A stretch of 64,000 nt of DNA, taken from the NCBI GenBank assembly GCA_020859985.1, contig JAJBVD010000035.1:50235-114234 (forward strand), in the 5' to 3' direction. Every line of letters begins with the position of its first letter. The stretch's first letter is position 1. The DNA comes from Clostridiales bacterium. GTDB lineage: Bacteria > Bacillota > Clostridia > Lachnospirales > Lachnospiraceae. The notes under the pieces are model-generated. The model searched no databases, was not told where the DNA came from, and was given only the letters and a program-made list of their open reading frames with translations. Shown here one piece after another: positions 16,496 to 25,888 of the stretch. The translations under genes and the position numbers were made by a program.

Positions 16496-17980
16496 ATGAC
16501 AGCATTATTAATCATTCTTGTAGCCATTGTACTGCTGGTCATAGGTTATGTCTACTATGGCTCATGGCTCGCGAAGCAGTGGGGGATTGACCCGAAAAGA
16601 AAGACACCGGCTTATACGCTGGAGGATGGCGTCGATTACTGTGCGGCAAAACCGCAGGTGCTGATGGGACATCACTATTCGTCCATCGCGGGTGCAGGCC
16701 CGATCAACGGCCCGATTCAGGCGTCTGTATTCGGCTGGGTGCCGGTATTCCTGTGGTGCGTAATCGGCGGTATTTTCTTCGGCGGTGTTCAGGACTTTGG
16801 TTCTCTGTTCGCTTCCATTCGTCATGACGGCAAGTCCGTAGGCGAGATCATCAAGGATTCCATGGGCAAGAGAGCACAGAGACTCTTCACGATCTTTGCG
16901 CTGCTGGTTCTGCTTCTGGTTATTGCTTCCTTCGTTAACGTTGTAGCTGGTACATTCTACACAGCAGCAGGCGAGGGCGTTGGTTTTGTGACGAACCCGA
17001 CAGGCAATCAGACGACGGCTATGATTTCTCTGCTGTTCATCGTTCTGGCTATCATCTATGGTATCGTGACAAACCGCTTTGGCGTAAAGACAACACCGGC
17101 TACGATCGGCGGTATTATCTGCATTTGCCTGATGGTTGCGTTTGGTCTGAATGTTGGTTTTGCTATGAGCCGTGTTGCATGGATTGTGTTCATCGGCGCG
17201 TACATCACGATTGCTTCTCTGGTTCCGGTATGGATCCTGCTGCAGCCGCGTGATTATCTGTCCAGCTTCCTGCTTTATGCGATGATGGCGGTAGCGCTCA
17301 TTGGTATTGTCTTCTCCGCGTTTGGCGGCGGCGCAGCGACGTTCAGCATGCCGGCGTTCACTGGCTGGAGCACCAGCCTTGGTACGATGTTCCCGGTACT
17401 GTTCATCACGGTAGCGTGCGGTGCCTGTTCCGGTTTCCATAGCCTGATCGCGACCGGTACGACTTCCAAGCAGATTTCGAGCGAGGCGGATGCGAAGCCG
17501 ATCGGTTATGGCTCCATGCTGATTGAGTCTGCTCTTGGTATCATTGCCCTGATCGCAGTTGGTATGGTATATGATACTTATACAAGCGGCGGCTTTGGTT
17601 CACCGGCGGTTGCGTTTGCTTCCGGTATCGCTCTGATGTTCGGTACGGACGGCACGGCTGTCAATAATGTGATTAAAGCGCTCCTGACCCTTGCGGTTTC
17701 CGTATTCGCACTGACTTCTCTGGATACAGGTACACGTCTGAGCCGTTTTATGTTCTCAGAGCTGTTCCTGAAAGAGGGTGAGGCTTCCTATAAGGATGCA
17801 ACAGGTATCCGCAAGGTGCTCGCATATCCGCTGTTTGGTACCGTATTTATGGTAGTGATCGGCTGTATCCTTGGCGGCCTGAGCCTGTCTCAGATCTGGT
17901 CTCTGTTTGGTGCAGCAAACCAGCTGCTCGCAGGTATCGCTCTGATGGCGATCGCTGCATGGCTTGGCAATGCCGGCTAG
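16496..17980 (+). CDS. cstA: Carbon starvation protein CstA (peptide/pyruvate transporter), reading frame ended early by TAG
   Basis: Multi-spanning membrane protein of the CstA/BtsT family, which import peptides or pyruvate. The start is ATG 16496 behind AGGAGAG; an upstream in-frame ATG (16448) is rejected. It shows the family hallmarks HYSSIAGAGPINGPI (about residues 57-71), GGVQDFGSLFASIRHDGKSVGEI, and SGFHSLIATGTTSKQ (about 307-321), plus many hydrophobic helices. After residue 494 (AAWLGNAG) an in-frame TAG at 17978-17980 interrupts the frame. Reading continues in the same frame for 73 more codons that encode the missing last two membrane helices (see next entry). A single A-to-T change of AAG would explain it. 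TAG is a normal stop here (metA and hisS end with it). Confidence 0.9.
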   Translation: MTALLIILVAIVLLVIGYVYYGSWLAKQWGIDPKRKTPAYTLEDGVDYCAAKPQVLMGHHYSSIAGAGPINGPIQASVFGWVPVFLWCVIGGIFFGGVQDFGSLFASIRHDGKSVGEIIKDSMGKRAQRLFTIFALLVLLLVIASFVNVVAGTFYTAAGEGVGFVTNPTGNQTTAMISLLFIVLAIIYGIVTNRFGVKTTPATIGGIICICLMVAFGLNVGFAMSRVAWIVFIGAYITIASLVPVWILLQPRDYLSSFLLYAMMAVALIGIVFSAFGGGAATFSMPAFTGWSTSLGTMFPVLFITVACGACSGFHSLIATGTTSKQISSEADAKPIGYGSMLIESALGIIALIAVGMVYDTYTSGGFGSPAVAFASGIALMFGTDGTAVNNVIKALLTLAVSVFALTSLDTGTRLSRFMFSELFLKEGEASYKDATGIRKVLAYPLFGTVFMVVIGCILGGLSLSQIWSLFGAANQLLAGIALMAIAAWLGNAG

Positions 17981-18202
17981 AATAACAAGATGTTCTTCGT
18001 GCCGATGATCTTTATGCTTGCTGCTACCCTGACCTATCTGGTAATGACGGTTCAGAAGAAGATCGTCCTTATCGGCAATGGCGGCGCTGCATGGGGCGAC
18101 TGGTTCCAGTTTATCTTTGCGGCTGCTATGGCGGTTCTGGCTATCATCCTTGTTGTTGAGGGCGTACAGGTATTCGCTGCACAGGCAAAGAAGAAGAAAT
18201 AA
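17981..18202 (+). pseudogene. cstA: C-terminal part of cstA cut off by the amber codon
   Basis: In frame with the preceding cstA codons and open to TAA at 18200-18202. It encodes two further hydrophobic helices (MFFVPMIFMLAATLTYLVM and FIFAAAMAVLAIILVVEGV) and a Lys-rich end, as expected for the CstA C-terminus. The first ATG (17990) has no ribosome binding site, so independent translation is unlikely. Either the gene is a recent pseudogene, the stop is read through, or the base is a sequencing error. Confidence 0.8.
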
Positions 18203-18260
18203 GACCTTTTAAGCGTGGGATATCATTCTCCTGCGCGGCTGATAAAATCAGATATGGGCG

Positions 18261-18297
18261 CCTCTGCCGGAGTATTCCGGCAGAGGTTCATTTTTTC
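18261..18297 (+). terminator. Intrinsic terminator after cstA
   Basis: CCTCTGCCGGA and TCCGGCAGAGG form a perfect 11-bp stem with a GTAT loop, followed by TTCATTTTTT. Confidence 0.9.
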
Positions 18298-18321
18298 CTG
18301 GTTTAGAACAGAAGTGAAAGG

Positions 18322-18350
18322 TTGCGAAAAATGGCGGATGATGCTATACT
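18322..18350 (+). promoter_or_regulatory. Promoter of apt
   Basis: TTGCGA (18322-18327) and TATACT (18345-18350) with a 17-bp spacer; the apt ATG is 51 bp downstream of the -10 box. Confidence 0.7.
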
Positions 18351-18401
18351 CTTAAAAATTGGTAACAGTATCGAAAAGGTTTTCGTAAGGGGGATAAGGA
18401 T

Positions 18402-18926
18402 ATGAAGAAACTGGAAGAATACGTTAGAAGCATTCCTGACTTTCCGGAGGAAGGAATCATCTTTCGCGACGTCACGAGCATTCTTCAGGATGCGGATGGT
18501 CTGCAGCTTTCGATTGATCAGATTCAGGAGAAGCTGGAAGGACTGGATTTTGATGTGGTCGTCGGCACGGAGTCCAGAGGATTTATTTTTGGAATGCCGG
18601 TAGCATATAATCTGCATAAGCCGTTTATCCCGGTGCGTAAGAAGGGGAAGCTTCCCTGTGAAACGATTTCGAAGGAGTATGCGCTGGAATACGGCACAGC
18701 GACGATCGAGATGCATAAGGATTCTATTAAACCGGGACAGAAGGTGGTTGTGATCGATGACCTGATCGCGACCGGCGGTACGATCGAGGCGGCGATCCAG
18801 CTGATCGAGGAGCTTGGCGGCGAGGTGGTCAAGGTTGTATTCCTGATGGAGCTGGCGGGTCTGAAAGGCCGTGAGAAGCTGGCGAAGTATGACGTGGATT
18901 CTGTTATCTGCTATGAAGGCAAATGA
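18402..18926 (+). CDS. apt: Adenine phosphoribosyltransferase
   Basis: Salvages adenine to AMP with PRPP. The 174-residue protein has the usual Apt layout: IPDFPEEGIIFRDVTSIL near the start, VVGTESRGFIFG, the RKKGKLPCETISKEY flexible loop (about 72-87) and the PRPP-binding VVIDDLIATGGT (about 115-126). A clear promoter precedes it. It is followed by relA after 101 bp; apt-relA neighbourhood is common in Firmicutes and both proteins work on purine nucleotide balance. Confidence 0.96.
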   Translation: MKKLEEYVRSIPDFPEEGIIFRDVTSILQDADGLQLSIDQIQEKLEGLDFDVVVGTESRGFIFGMPVAYNLHKPFIPVRKKGKLPCETISKEYALEYGTATIEMHKDSIKPGQKVVVIDDLIATGGTIEAAIQLIEELGGEVVKVVFLMELAGLKGREKLAKYDVDSVICYEGK

Positions 18927-19027
18927 CAGTCGGTCTGTTTTTCTGACTGGAGATGCGGAAGCATCTGATGAAGGACTCCTGTTCAGACAATATAGAATGG
19001 CATAAACCGGAAGGGTGGTGAGAAAGG

Positions 19028-21319
19028 ATGGCAAACGAATTAATCAGGGCAGATCAGATCAAAAAAGCCGACGCGAGCGTGAAGAAGATGGAAGACTTCA
19101 CAGATCCGGAGGCGCTTTATAAGGAGCTGATCACAAGTGTGCAGAAGTACCATCCTTCTGACGATATTTCCATGATCGAGAAAGCGTATCGTGTTGCTTA
19201 TGATGCGCATAAGGATCAGAAAAGGCGTTCCGGTGAGCCCTATATCATTCATCCTCTCTGCGTGGCCATCATTCTTGCGGATCTTGAGCTTGATAAAGAG
19301 ACTATTGTAGCAGGACTGCTTCATGATGTAGTGGAAGATACGGTCATGACTTCTGAGGATCTGCGTGAACAGTTCGGTGAAGAGGTTGAGCTGCTGGTCG
19401 ACGGTGTGACGAAGCTGGGCAAGCTGAATTATCCTGCGGATAAGCTTGACGTGCAGGCGGAGAACCTGCGCAAGATGTTCCTGGCGATGGCAAAGGATAT
19501 CCGCGTGATTCTGGTCAAGCTGGCCGACCGTCTTCACAATATGCGTACCGCGAAATACTGGTCGCCGGAGACACAGAAGAAGAAGGCGCGCGAGACGATG
19601 GATATTTACGCACCGATCGCGCATCGGCTCGGTATTTCCAAGATCAAGGTCGAGCTGGATGATCTGTCGCTGAAATATCTGGAGCCGGAGATTTATTACG
19701 ATCTCGTTGATAAGATCGCGCTGAAAAGAGATGAAAGACAGGCGTATGTGGATACGATCGTCGCGCAGGTGAGAGAGCAGATCGATAATGCGGGCATCAA
19801 GGCGCAGATTGACGGACGTATCAAGCACTTTTTCAGTATTTATAAGAAAATGGTGAACCAGCAGAAGACGCTGGATCAGATTTACGATCTGTTTGCAGTG
19901 CGGATCATCGTGGATACGGTGAAAGACTGTTATGCCGCGCTTGGCGTGATCCATGAGATGTATAAGCCGATCCCGGGACGGTTCAAGGACTATATTGCGA
20001 TGCCGAAGCAGAACATGTACCAGTCTCTGCACACGACGCTGATCGGTCCGAATGGTATGCCGTTTGAAATACAGATTCGTACCTTTGAAATGCACCGTAC
20101 CGCCGAGTATGGTATCGCGGCGCACTGGCGCTACAAGGAGGCGGCGGACGGCAAAAAGAGTGACTCTTCGAGCGAGGAGGCGAAGCTCAGCTGGCTGCGG
20201 CAGGTGCTCGACTGGCAGATGTCGGACAACCGTGAGTTCATGAGCCTCTTAAAGAGTGATTTTGACCTGTTCGCGGAGAGCGTTTACTGCTTTACGCCCG
20301 CAGGTGACGTGAAGAACCTGCCGAATGGTTCTACGCCGATTGATTTTGCGTACAGCATTCACAGCGCGGTCGGTAACCGTATGATCGGCGCCCGTGTCAA
20401 CGGCAAGCTGGTGACGATTGATTATGTGATCCAGAACGGCGACCGGATAGAGATCATCACCTCACAGAATTCGCGCGGCCCGAGCCGGGACTGGCTCAAG
20501 ATCGTCAAGAGCTCACAGGCGAGAAATAAGATCAACCAGTGGTTCCGTCAGGAGCTGAAGGAAGACAATATCATCAAGGGCAAGGAGATGCTTGCCGTTT
20601 ACTGCAAGACCAAAGGACTCGTGCAGTCTGACCTCATGAAGCCTGCCTACATGGATCGCGTGATGACAAAATACGGTTTTCGCGACTGGGATTCCGTGAT
20701 GGCAGCACTCGGCCACGGAGGACTAAAGGAAGGGCAGATTGTCAATAAGCTGCTGGAAGGCTATGATCAGGATCATCGGAAGGAGATCACGGACGAGCAG
20801 ATTATTGAGGCGGTACAGAGTGCGAAAGAGACGGCTCCGGTTCGTGTCAAAAAGTCTAAGGGCGGCATCACGGTGCAGGGCATCAATGACGTCAGCGTTC
20901 GTTTTGCGAAGTGCTGCAGTCCGATCCCGGGGGATGAGATCATCGGGTTTGTGACGCGCGGCAGAGGCGTGACGGTGCATCGCACCGACTGTGTCAATAT
21001 GGTTAATTTGCCGGAGAGCGAGCGGGTGCGACTGATTGACGCGGAATGGCAAAAAGAGGAGACCTCCGATGATCATGGTCTTTATCTTGCCGAGATTGTG
21101 ATCTACTGCAACAACCGTACCGGACTTCTAGTGGACATTACCAAGGTATTTACCGAGCGGAAGATTGACGTGCAGTCAGTGAATTCCCGCACGAGCAAGC
21201 AGGGGATTGCCACGATTGCCATGTCCTTCGAGGTGCCCGGCAAGGACACGCTGAATTATCTGATTGAGCGGATCCGTCAGATTGAGAGCGTAGTTGATAT
21301 AGAGAGAACGACGGGCTGA
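19028..21319 (+). CDS. relA: Bifunctional (p)ppGpp synthetase/hydrolase, RelA/SpoT family (Rel)
   Basis: Makes and degrades the alarmone (p)ppGpp. The 763-residue protein has all long-RSH domains: an HD hydrolase with an intact HDVVEDT motif (about 98-104), so hydrolysis is expected, and a synthetase domain with KDYIAMPKQNMYQSLHT. These are followed by TGS (about 415-475), a zinc-finger/CC domain (AKCCSPIPGDEIIGF, about 635) and a C-terminal ACT domain (about 690-763). The ATG follows GGGTGGTGAGAAAGG. It is followed closely by a metallo-hydrolase, hemZ, an HD-GYP gene and hisS, an order I recall from other clostridia. Confidence 0.96.
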   Translation: MANELIRADQIKKADASVKKMEDFTDPEALYKELITSVQKYHPSDDISMIEKAYRVAYDAHKDQKRRSGEPYIIHPLCVAIILADLELDKETIVAGLLHDVVEDTVMTSEDLREQFGEEVELLVDGVTKLGKLNYPADKLDVQAENLRKMFLAMAKDIRVILVKLADRLHNMRTAKYWSPETQKKKARETMDIYAPIAHRLGISKIKVELDDLSLKYLEPEIYYDLVDKIALKRDERQAYVDTIVAQVREQIDNAGIKAQIDGRIKHFFSIYKKMVNQQKTLDQIYDLFAVRIIVDTVKDCYAALGVIHEMYKPIPGRFKDYIAMPKQNMYQSLHTTLIGPNGMPFEIQIRTFEMHRTAEYGIAAHWRYKEAADGKKSDSSSEEAKLSWLRQVLDWQMSDNREFMSLLKSDFDLFAESVYCFTPAGDVKNLPNGSTPIDFAYSIHSAVGNRMIGARVNGKLVTIDYVIQNGDRIEIITSQNSRGPSRDWLKIVKSSQARNKINQWFRQELKEDNIIKGKEMLAVYCKTKGLVQSDLMKPAYMDRVMTKYGFRDWDSVMAALGHGGLKEGQIVNKLLEGYDQDHRKEITDEQIIEAVQSAKETAPVRVKKSKGGITVQGINDVSVRFAKCCSPIPGDEIIGFVTRGRGVTVHRTDCVNMVNLPESERVRLIDAEWQKEETSDDHGLYLAEIVIYCNNRTGLLVDITKVFTERKIDVQSVNSRTSKQGIATIAMSFEVPGKDTLNYLIERIRQIESVVDIERTTG

Positions 21320-21367
21320 TATTTGGGTGCGCTCCGGTCAGATATGTGAAGAATGGGAGGAGAGGCT

Positions 21368-21994
21368 TTGAAAAAAATGAAGCTGGAATCACTCGTGCTT
21401 GGCATGGTATCCACGAACTGTTATCTTGTAAAAAATACAGAGACCGGAGAGCTTCTGATCATTGATCCGGCAGCCGCATCTGAGCGCATTGTACAGAAGA
21501 TTACCGCCATGGGCGGGACACCGGCGGCGATTCTTCTGACCCACGGGCATTTTGACCATATCGGCGCGGCTTCGGCGTTGAAAGAAAAATATATGATACC
21601 GATCTGTGCGCTGGACAAGGAGGAAGAGGTCCTTCTGGACGCGCAGAAGAATCTGACTATCTGGAACGGGAACGGCTATACGCTTTCGGCGGACCGCTTT
21701 TTCCATGATGGCGAGACGCTTGAGCTTGCCGGATTTACGATTCGTGTGATGAATACGCCGGGTCATACGATCGGGAGCTGCTGTTATTATCTTGCAGATG
21801 AAGCGGTTCTTTTTTCCGGGGATACTCTGTTTCATTGCAGTGTGGGGCGGACAGATTTTCCGACCGGAAGTATGAGCGCGATGCATCATTCCATTCATGA
21901 GAAGCTGTTTGTGCTGCCGGAGGAGACGCAAGTCTTTCCGGGGCATGATGCTGCGACGACGATCCATTATGAGAAGCAGTTTAACCCGTATTAA
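21368..21994 (+). CDS. MBL-fold metallo-hydrolase, glyoxalase II-like
   Basis: Zinc hydrolase of the metallo-beta-lactamase superfamily. Zinc ligands are visible in THGHFDHIG (about residues 57-65), in NTPGHTIGS (about 130-138), in FSGDTLF (about 152-158), and in the C-terminal GHD (about 195). The start is uncertain: GGGAGGAG sits 7-8 bp before TTG 21368 and 16 bp before ATG 21377, so I use the TTG (208 residues). Homologous YcbL/GloB-like proteins hydrolyse thioesters such as S-lactoylglutathione, but the substrate here is unknown. It lies 48 bp after relA. Confidence 0.88.
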   Translation: MKKMKLESLVLGMVSTNCYLVKNTETGELLIIDPAAASERIVQKITAMGGTPAAILLTHGHFDHIGAASALKEKYMIPICALDKEEEVLLDAQKNLTIWNGNGYTLSADRFFHDGETLELAGFTIRVMNTPGHTIGSCCYYLADEAVLFSGDTLFHCSVGRTDFPTGSMSAMHHSIHEKLFVLPEETQVFPGHDAATTIHYEKQFNPY

Positions 21995-22080
21995 TCTGCC
22001 GACAGACGTCTCTGTGAAATGACTGGCAGAAACATGATTTGAAATAATATGTATTTTAAGGACTGACGAGTTCAGATAAA

Positions 22081-23838
22081 ATGATTAAAGTAAGATTAAA
22101 CAGACAAAGCTATCAATATGACGTACACTCTCTGGTGCGCGCCTTTTATCCTCAGCATGATGTGAAAGTGGATTTGTGCCCGGAAACGGCCTGCGGTACG
22201 CTGCCGGCAGCTGATGCGGGCAGAGAGGACATGGCTTCGGATCCGATACAGCCAGTGTTTTCGCTGGATGTTTTTTTTGTACCGGTCTGTTGCGCGTCTG
22301 ATCCCGCAGCGGGGGTATTTTCCGGGACTGAGAATTTTTCAGCGCAAATGAGTGAGGAGGCTTCGGAGAACGCCGGGGAATCTGCCGCTGCTGCCATGGC
22401 CACTCATCGTATTATTCTGCGCTTGTATGAGGATACCGCAGAGAAGCTTTATATGGAGAGCCCATGCCGGGAGGAGGACCGCCATGAGACGAAGAATGAG
22501 CTGAAACGGTTACTTTACCGCCTGCTTTCTGAATATTCTGGCAGGACATTGCCCTGGGGGGATCTGACCGGCATCCGCCCGACCAAGATTCCGATGGCGC
22601 TTCTGAATCAGGGCTGGAAAAACGGAGCGATTGCCGATTATATGCGGAAAACATATTATACGAGCAATGAGAAGACGGCGCTGTCTATTGCGATCGCGAA
22701 CCGCGAGCATTATCTTCTGGAAAAGCTGAAGCCGCGGAATCATGCTTCACAGGCCGATGGACGGCCGGCATTCCGCGACGGCTACAGTCTCTATGTTGGC
22801 ATTCCATTTTGTCCGAGTATTTGCCTCTATTGTTCATTCAGCTCAAGCCCGATCGCGCTCTGGAAGGATAAAGTAGACGACTATCTGGACGCGCTGATGC
22901 ATGAGATTGAAGAAGTGGCTGCTATGGTGCCGCACCGCTGTCCGGATACAATCTATATCGGAGGCGGCACGCCGACGACTCTGGAACCGGAGCAGATGAG
23001 GCGTCTGCTTGCGAAGCTGGAAGAGCATTTTGATCTTCGCGGCGCATTGGAATTTACGATTGAGGCGGGGCGTCCGGATTCAATCACACGGGAGAAGCTG
23101 CAGGTGATGAAGGATTTTGGGGTGACCCGCATTTCCATCAACCCGCAGACTATGAATCAGGAAACGCTGGACTTTATCGGCAGAAAACATACGACGGTTC
23201 AGACGATGGAAGCGTTTTCGTTGGCGCGCGACATGGGCTTTGATAATATCAACATGGATCTTATCGTCGGCCTGCCTGGAGAGGGTGAGCCTGAGGTGGA
23301 GCATACGATGCAGGTACTGCGCGGAATGAATCCGGACAGTATCACGGTGCACTCTCTTGCAGTGAAAAGAGCTGCGCGGCTGCGCCTTTTCAAAGAGGAG
23401 CATCAGGAGCTGACCTTTGAAAACAGCAGTGAGATCATGGATATGACCGCACGCTATGCAAGGGAAGCAGGGCTGTTTCCGTATTACCTGTACCGGCAGA
23501 AAAATATGGCCGGCAATTTCGAGAATGTTGGCTACGCGCGGGAAGGCTGTGAGGGACTCTACAATATCCTGATCATGGAGGAAATCCAGTCAATTATCGC
23601 GCTCGGTGCAGGAGCGTCCACAAAGCTTGTGCGGGACGGAGCGGCACAGATACAGGAGGGAAAGGACCATCACCGGAGTGTCAGCACGCAAAGTATATCA
23701 GGAACAGAAGCAGCGCAACACAGTGCGCAGCCGCCGGAGAAGCGGATTGAGCGAATTGAGAATGTGAAGGACATCCGGAACTACATCGACCGGATTGATG
23801 AGATGATAGAAAGAAAGAGGTGCGGACTGTATGAGTGA
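22081..23838 (+). CDS. hemZ: Radical SAM coproporphyrinogen dehydrogenase HemZ
   Basis: HemN-like radical SAM enzyme, predicted to act on coproporphyrinogen III without oxygen. The 585 residues contain the 4Fe-4S motif CPSICLYC (C244, C248, C251) and the nearby YIGGGTPTTLEP segment; TGIRPTKIPM (about 163-172) is typical of HemZ. A low-complexity Ala/Ser/Glu stretch (about 60-105) and a Gln/Ser/Glu-rich stretch near 525-560 are not part of the usual core. No strong ribosome site precedes ATG 22081. The last 8 bp overlap the next gene. Since complete heme synthesis is uncertain in such anaerobes, the true substrate may differ. Confidence 0.9.
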   Translation: MIKVRLNRQSYQYDVHSLVRAFYPQHDVKVDLCPETACGTLPAADAGREDMASDPIQPVFSLDVFFVPVCCASDPAAGVFSGTENFSAQMSEEASENAGESAAAAMATHRIILRLYEDTAEKLYMESPCREEDRHETKNELKRLLYRLLSEYSGRTLPWGDLTGIRPTKIPMALLNQGWKNGAIADYMRKTYYTSNEKTALSIAIANREHYLLEKLKPRNHASQADGRPAFRDGYSLYVGIPFCPSICLYCSFSSSPIALWKDKVDDYLDALMHEIEEVAAMVPHRCPDTIYIGGGTPTTLEPEQMRRLLAKLEEHFDLRGALEFTIEAGRPDSITREKLQVMKDFGVTRISINPQTMNQETLDFIGRKHTTVQTMEAFSLARDMGFDNINMDLIVGLPGEGEPEVEHTMQVLRGMNPDSITVHSLAVKRAARLRLFKEEHQELTFENSSEIMDMTARYAREAGLFPYYLYRQKNMAGNFENVGYAREGCEGLYNILIMEEIQSIIALGAGASTKLVRDGAAQIQEGKDHHRSVSTQSISGTEAAQHSAQPPEKRIERIENVKDIRNYIDRIDEMIERKRCGLYE

Positions 23839-24484
23839 GGGCGCGCCGGTCTATAAAAAAGAATACGCGATTATCCGCCCGAGTGTGATAAAAGAGCTGA
23901 CGCATGCCTGCACGGTGAGCAATCTGGCTTTTCGTGTGGGAGGGGAGATGGGTTTTTCCGCTGATGAATGCCATGAGCTGGCTATTGCCGGTTTTATGCA
24001 TGACATCGGCAAGCTGGAGCTTGCAAAGTATGTGCGCGGACATGAGGAGGAGACACTGGTCATCGAAGAGATGCGCTATGTACGCCGACACTCGATATTG
24101 AGTGCGGATATTCTGCTGAAAAACGGGTATTCACAGAAGATTGTGGACATGGTAAAATTTCATCATGAAAACTGTGACGGCACCGGATATCCGATGAACT
24201 TAAGCCGTGAGGATATCCCGATCGGCGCGCGTATTCTGCGGGTATGTGATGTATTTGCGGCCCTGACATCTGACCGGCCGTACCGCAGGGCGTTTGACGT
24301 GGATACAGCAGTTGAGTTGATGATTGAGGAATCGAAAAATTACGATATTGAAGTATTTCTGGCATTCATGCGCGTGGTTCATGCACCGGATCTGATGCAG
24401 CTGCTGGATATGAAGGATCTGGAAGAAAGGCTGCGTCAGTCCATACGGGACATGGATTCCGGCCTGCTGGATATCGGTTTATGA
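23831..24484 (+). CDS. HD-GYP domain phosphohydrolase
   Basis: A 217-residue stand-alone HD-GYP protein. It has the HD pair in FMHDIGKLEL (about 55-64), the second His motif RRHSILSADIL, and the signature HHENCDGTGYP (about 113-123), followed by ARILRVCDVFAALTSDRPYR. Intact HD-GYP domains commonly hydrolyse cyclic di-GMP or related dinucleotides. No receiver or sensor domain is fused. The start overlaps the hemZ end by 8 bp, which suggests translational coupling. Confidence 0.9.
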   Translation: MSEGAPVYKKEYAIIRPSVIKELTHACTVSNLAFRVGGEMGFSADECHELAIAGFMHDIGKLELAKYVRGHEEETLVIEEMRYVRRHSILSADILLKNGYSQKIVDMVKFHHENCDGTGYPMNLSREDIPIGARILRVCDVFAALTSDRPYRRAFDVDTAVELMIEESKNYDIEVFLAFMRVVHAPDLMQLLDMKDLEERLRQSIRDMDSGLLDIGL

Positions 24485-24558
24485 GGAACGGGAGGCTGTT
24501 TACCCGCTGCACGTATGAATCCGGAATAGTATAGAAGAGATATAAAGGAGGAAACACA

Positions 24559-25800
24559 ATGATCACACAGGCTCCTAGAGGCGTTCAGGACTGGTATGGA
24601 GAAGAGATGCGCAAACGCGCGTATGTGGAAAAGCTTGCGCGGGAGACGGCACGCGCTTACCATATGGAGGAGATTATCACTCCGATTTTTGAGCACACGG
24701 AACTGTTTCAGCGTGGTGTGGGTTCGGATACGGATGTGGTGCAAAAAGAGATGTATACCTTTTTAGATAAGGGAGACAGGAGTATTACACTGAAGCCGGA
24801 GGGTACGGCAGGCGTGATGCGCGCTTATCTGGAGCATGCCATGTATGGTCAGCCGGCGCCGACCAAGCTCTTTTATGTTACGCCGGCGTTTCGTTATGAG
24901 AAGCCGCAGAAAGGCAGGCTGCGCCAGCATCATCAGTTTGGCGTGGAGATGGTCGGTTCGGCCAGTCCGCTTGCGGAGCTGGAGGTCATTTCCTTTGTGA
25001 CGGAGCTTTTAGGCAAGTTTGGCCTTAAGGACGTAAAGCTGCACATCAACAGCATTGGCTGCAAAAACTGTCGGAGAGCATACAATGACGCGCTGCTTTC
25101 TTATTTGAAAAAATATGAGAGTGATCTCTGCCCGACATGCCGGGAGCGCATGGAGAAAAATCCTCTGCGTGTGCTGGACTGCAAGGTGGACACCTGCAAA
25201 AAGATTGTGGCGGATGCGCCCCGGACGATTGACTATCTGGACGACGACTGCAGGTCGCATTTTGAGGAACTTCAATCTCTGCTTACAGATCTGGCGATTC
25301 CGTATGAGATTGATACGGGGATTGTGCGCGGTCTGGATTATTACACAAAGACGGTGTTCGAGTTTGTCAATTCCGATGGATTCACTCTCTGCGGCGGCGG
25401 CCGTTATGATGGCCTGATCCATGAGATCGAGGAAAAGCAGGATATCCCTTCAGTCGGTTTTGGCATGGGGATTGAGAGAATATTGTATTTTATGGACAAC
25501 GAAGGCGTGGCATTTCCGGCGGCGGAGCCGGTAGAGCTGTACGTCGGGATACTTGGAAAAGAAGCCCGTGCCCGCGCTTACCAGATTGTCAGCAGTCTCA
25601 GGAAACAGGGACATATTGTCGAGACCGACTACATGGACCGCAGCGTCAAAGCACAGATGAAGTACGCGAATAAGCTTGGTGCGCGAAAGACATTGATTAT
25701 CGGCTCGCAGGAGCTGGAAGAGAATAAAGCAAAACTGAAGGATATGGAGACAGGGGAGCAGACCGAAGTCGCACTCGATCATATCGCGGAGGAATTGTAG
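24559..25800 (+). CDS. hisS: Histidyl-tRNA synthetase
   Basis: Class II aminoacyl-tRNA synthetase that charges tRNA-His. The 413 residues contain motif 1 (about 45-75), motif 2 with [20 protein letters not shown] (about 114-133), the histidine-binding [12 protein letters not shown], motif 3 ([12 protein letters not shown]), and a C-terminal anticodon-binding domain (about 325-413). AAGGAGG precedes the ATG. There is no T-box leader in the 74-bp gap, so expression probably depends on the upstream operon. Confidence 0.97.
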   Translation: MITQAPRGVQDWYGEEMRKRAYVEKLARETARAYHMEEIITPIFEHTELFQRGVGSDTDVVQKEMYTFLDKGDRSITLKPEGTAGVMRAYLEHAMYGQPAPTKLFYVTPAFRYEKPQKGRLRQHHQFGVEMVGSASPLAELEVISFVTELLGKFGLKDVKLHINSIGCKNCRRAYNDALLSYLKKYESDLCPTCRERMEKNPLRVLDCKVDTCKKIVADAPRTIDYLDDDCRSHFEELQSLLTDLAIPYEIDTGIVRGLDYYTKTVFEFVNSDGFTLCGGGRYDGLIHEIEEKQDIPSVGFGMGIERILYFMDNEGVAFPAAEPVELYVGILGKEARARAYQIVSSLRKQGHIVETDYMDRSVKAQMKYANKLGARKTLIIGSQELEENKAKLKDMETGEQTEVALDHIAEEL

Positions 25801-25888
25801 AAACAAAATGTAGAATCAATAAGCGGCGCAGAGGAAGCGCGCGAAATCGATGCAGCGGCATTTGGGGCGGATACCTTTTTAATGCGGC

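Noticed and set aside
17978..17980. TAG read as pyrrolysine or a reassigned codon
   Set aside because: TAG ends metA, hisS and the DUF1294 gene normally, and CstA is not a pyrrolysine protein family.
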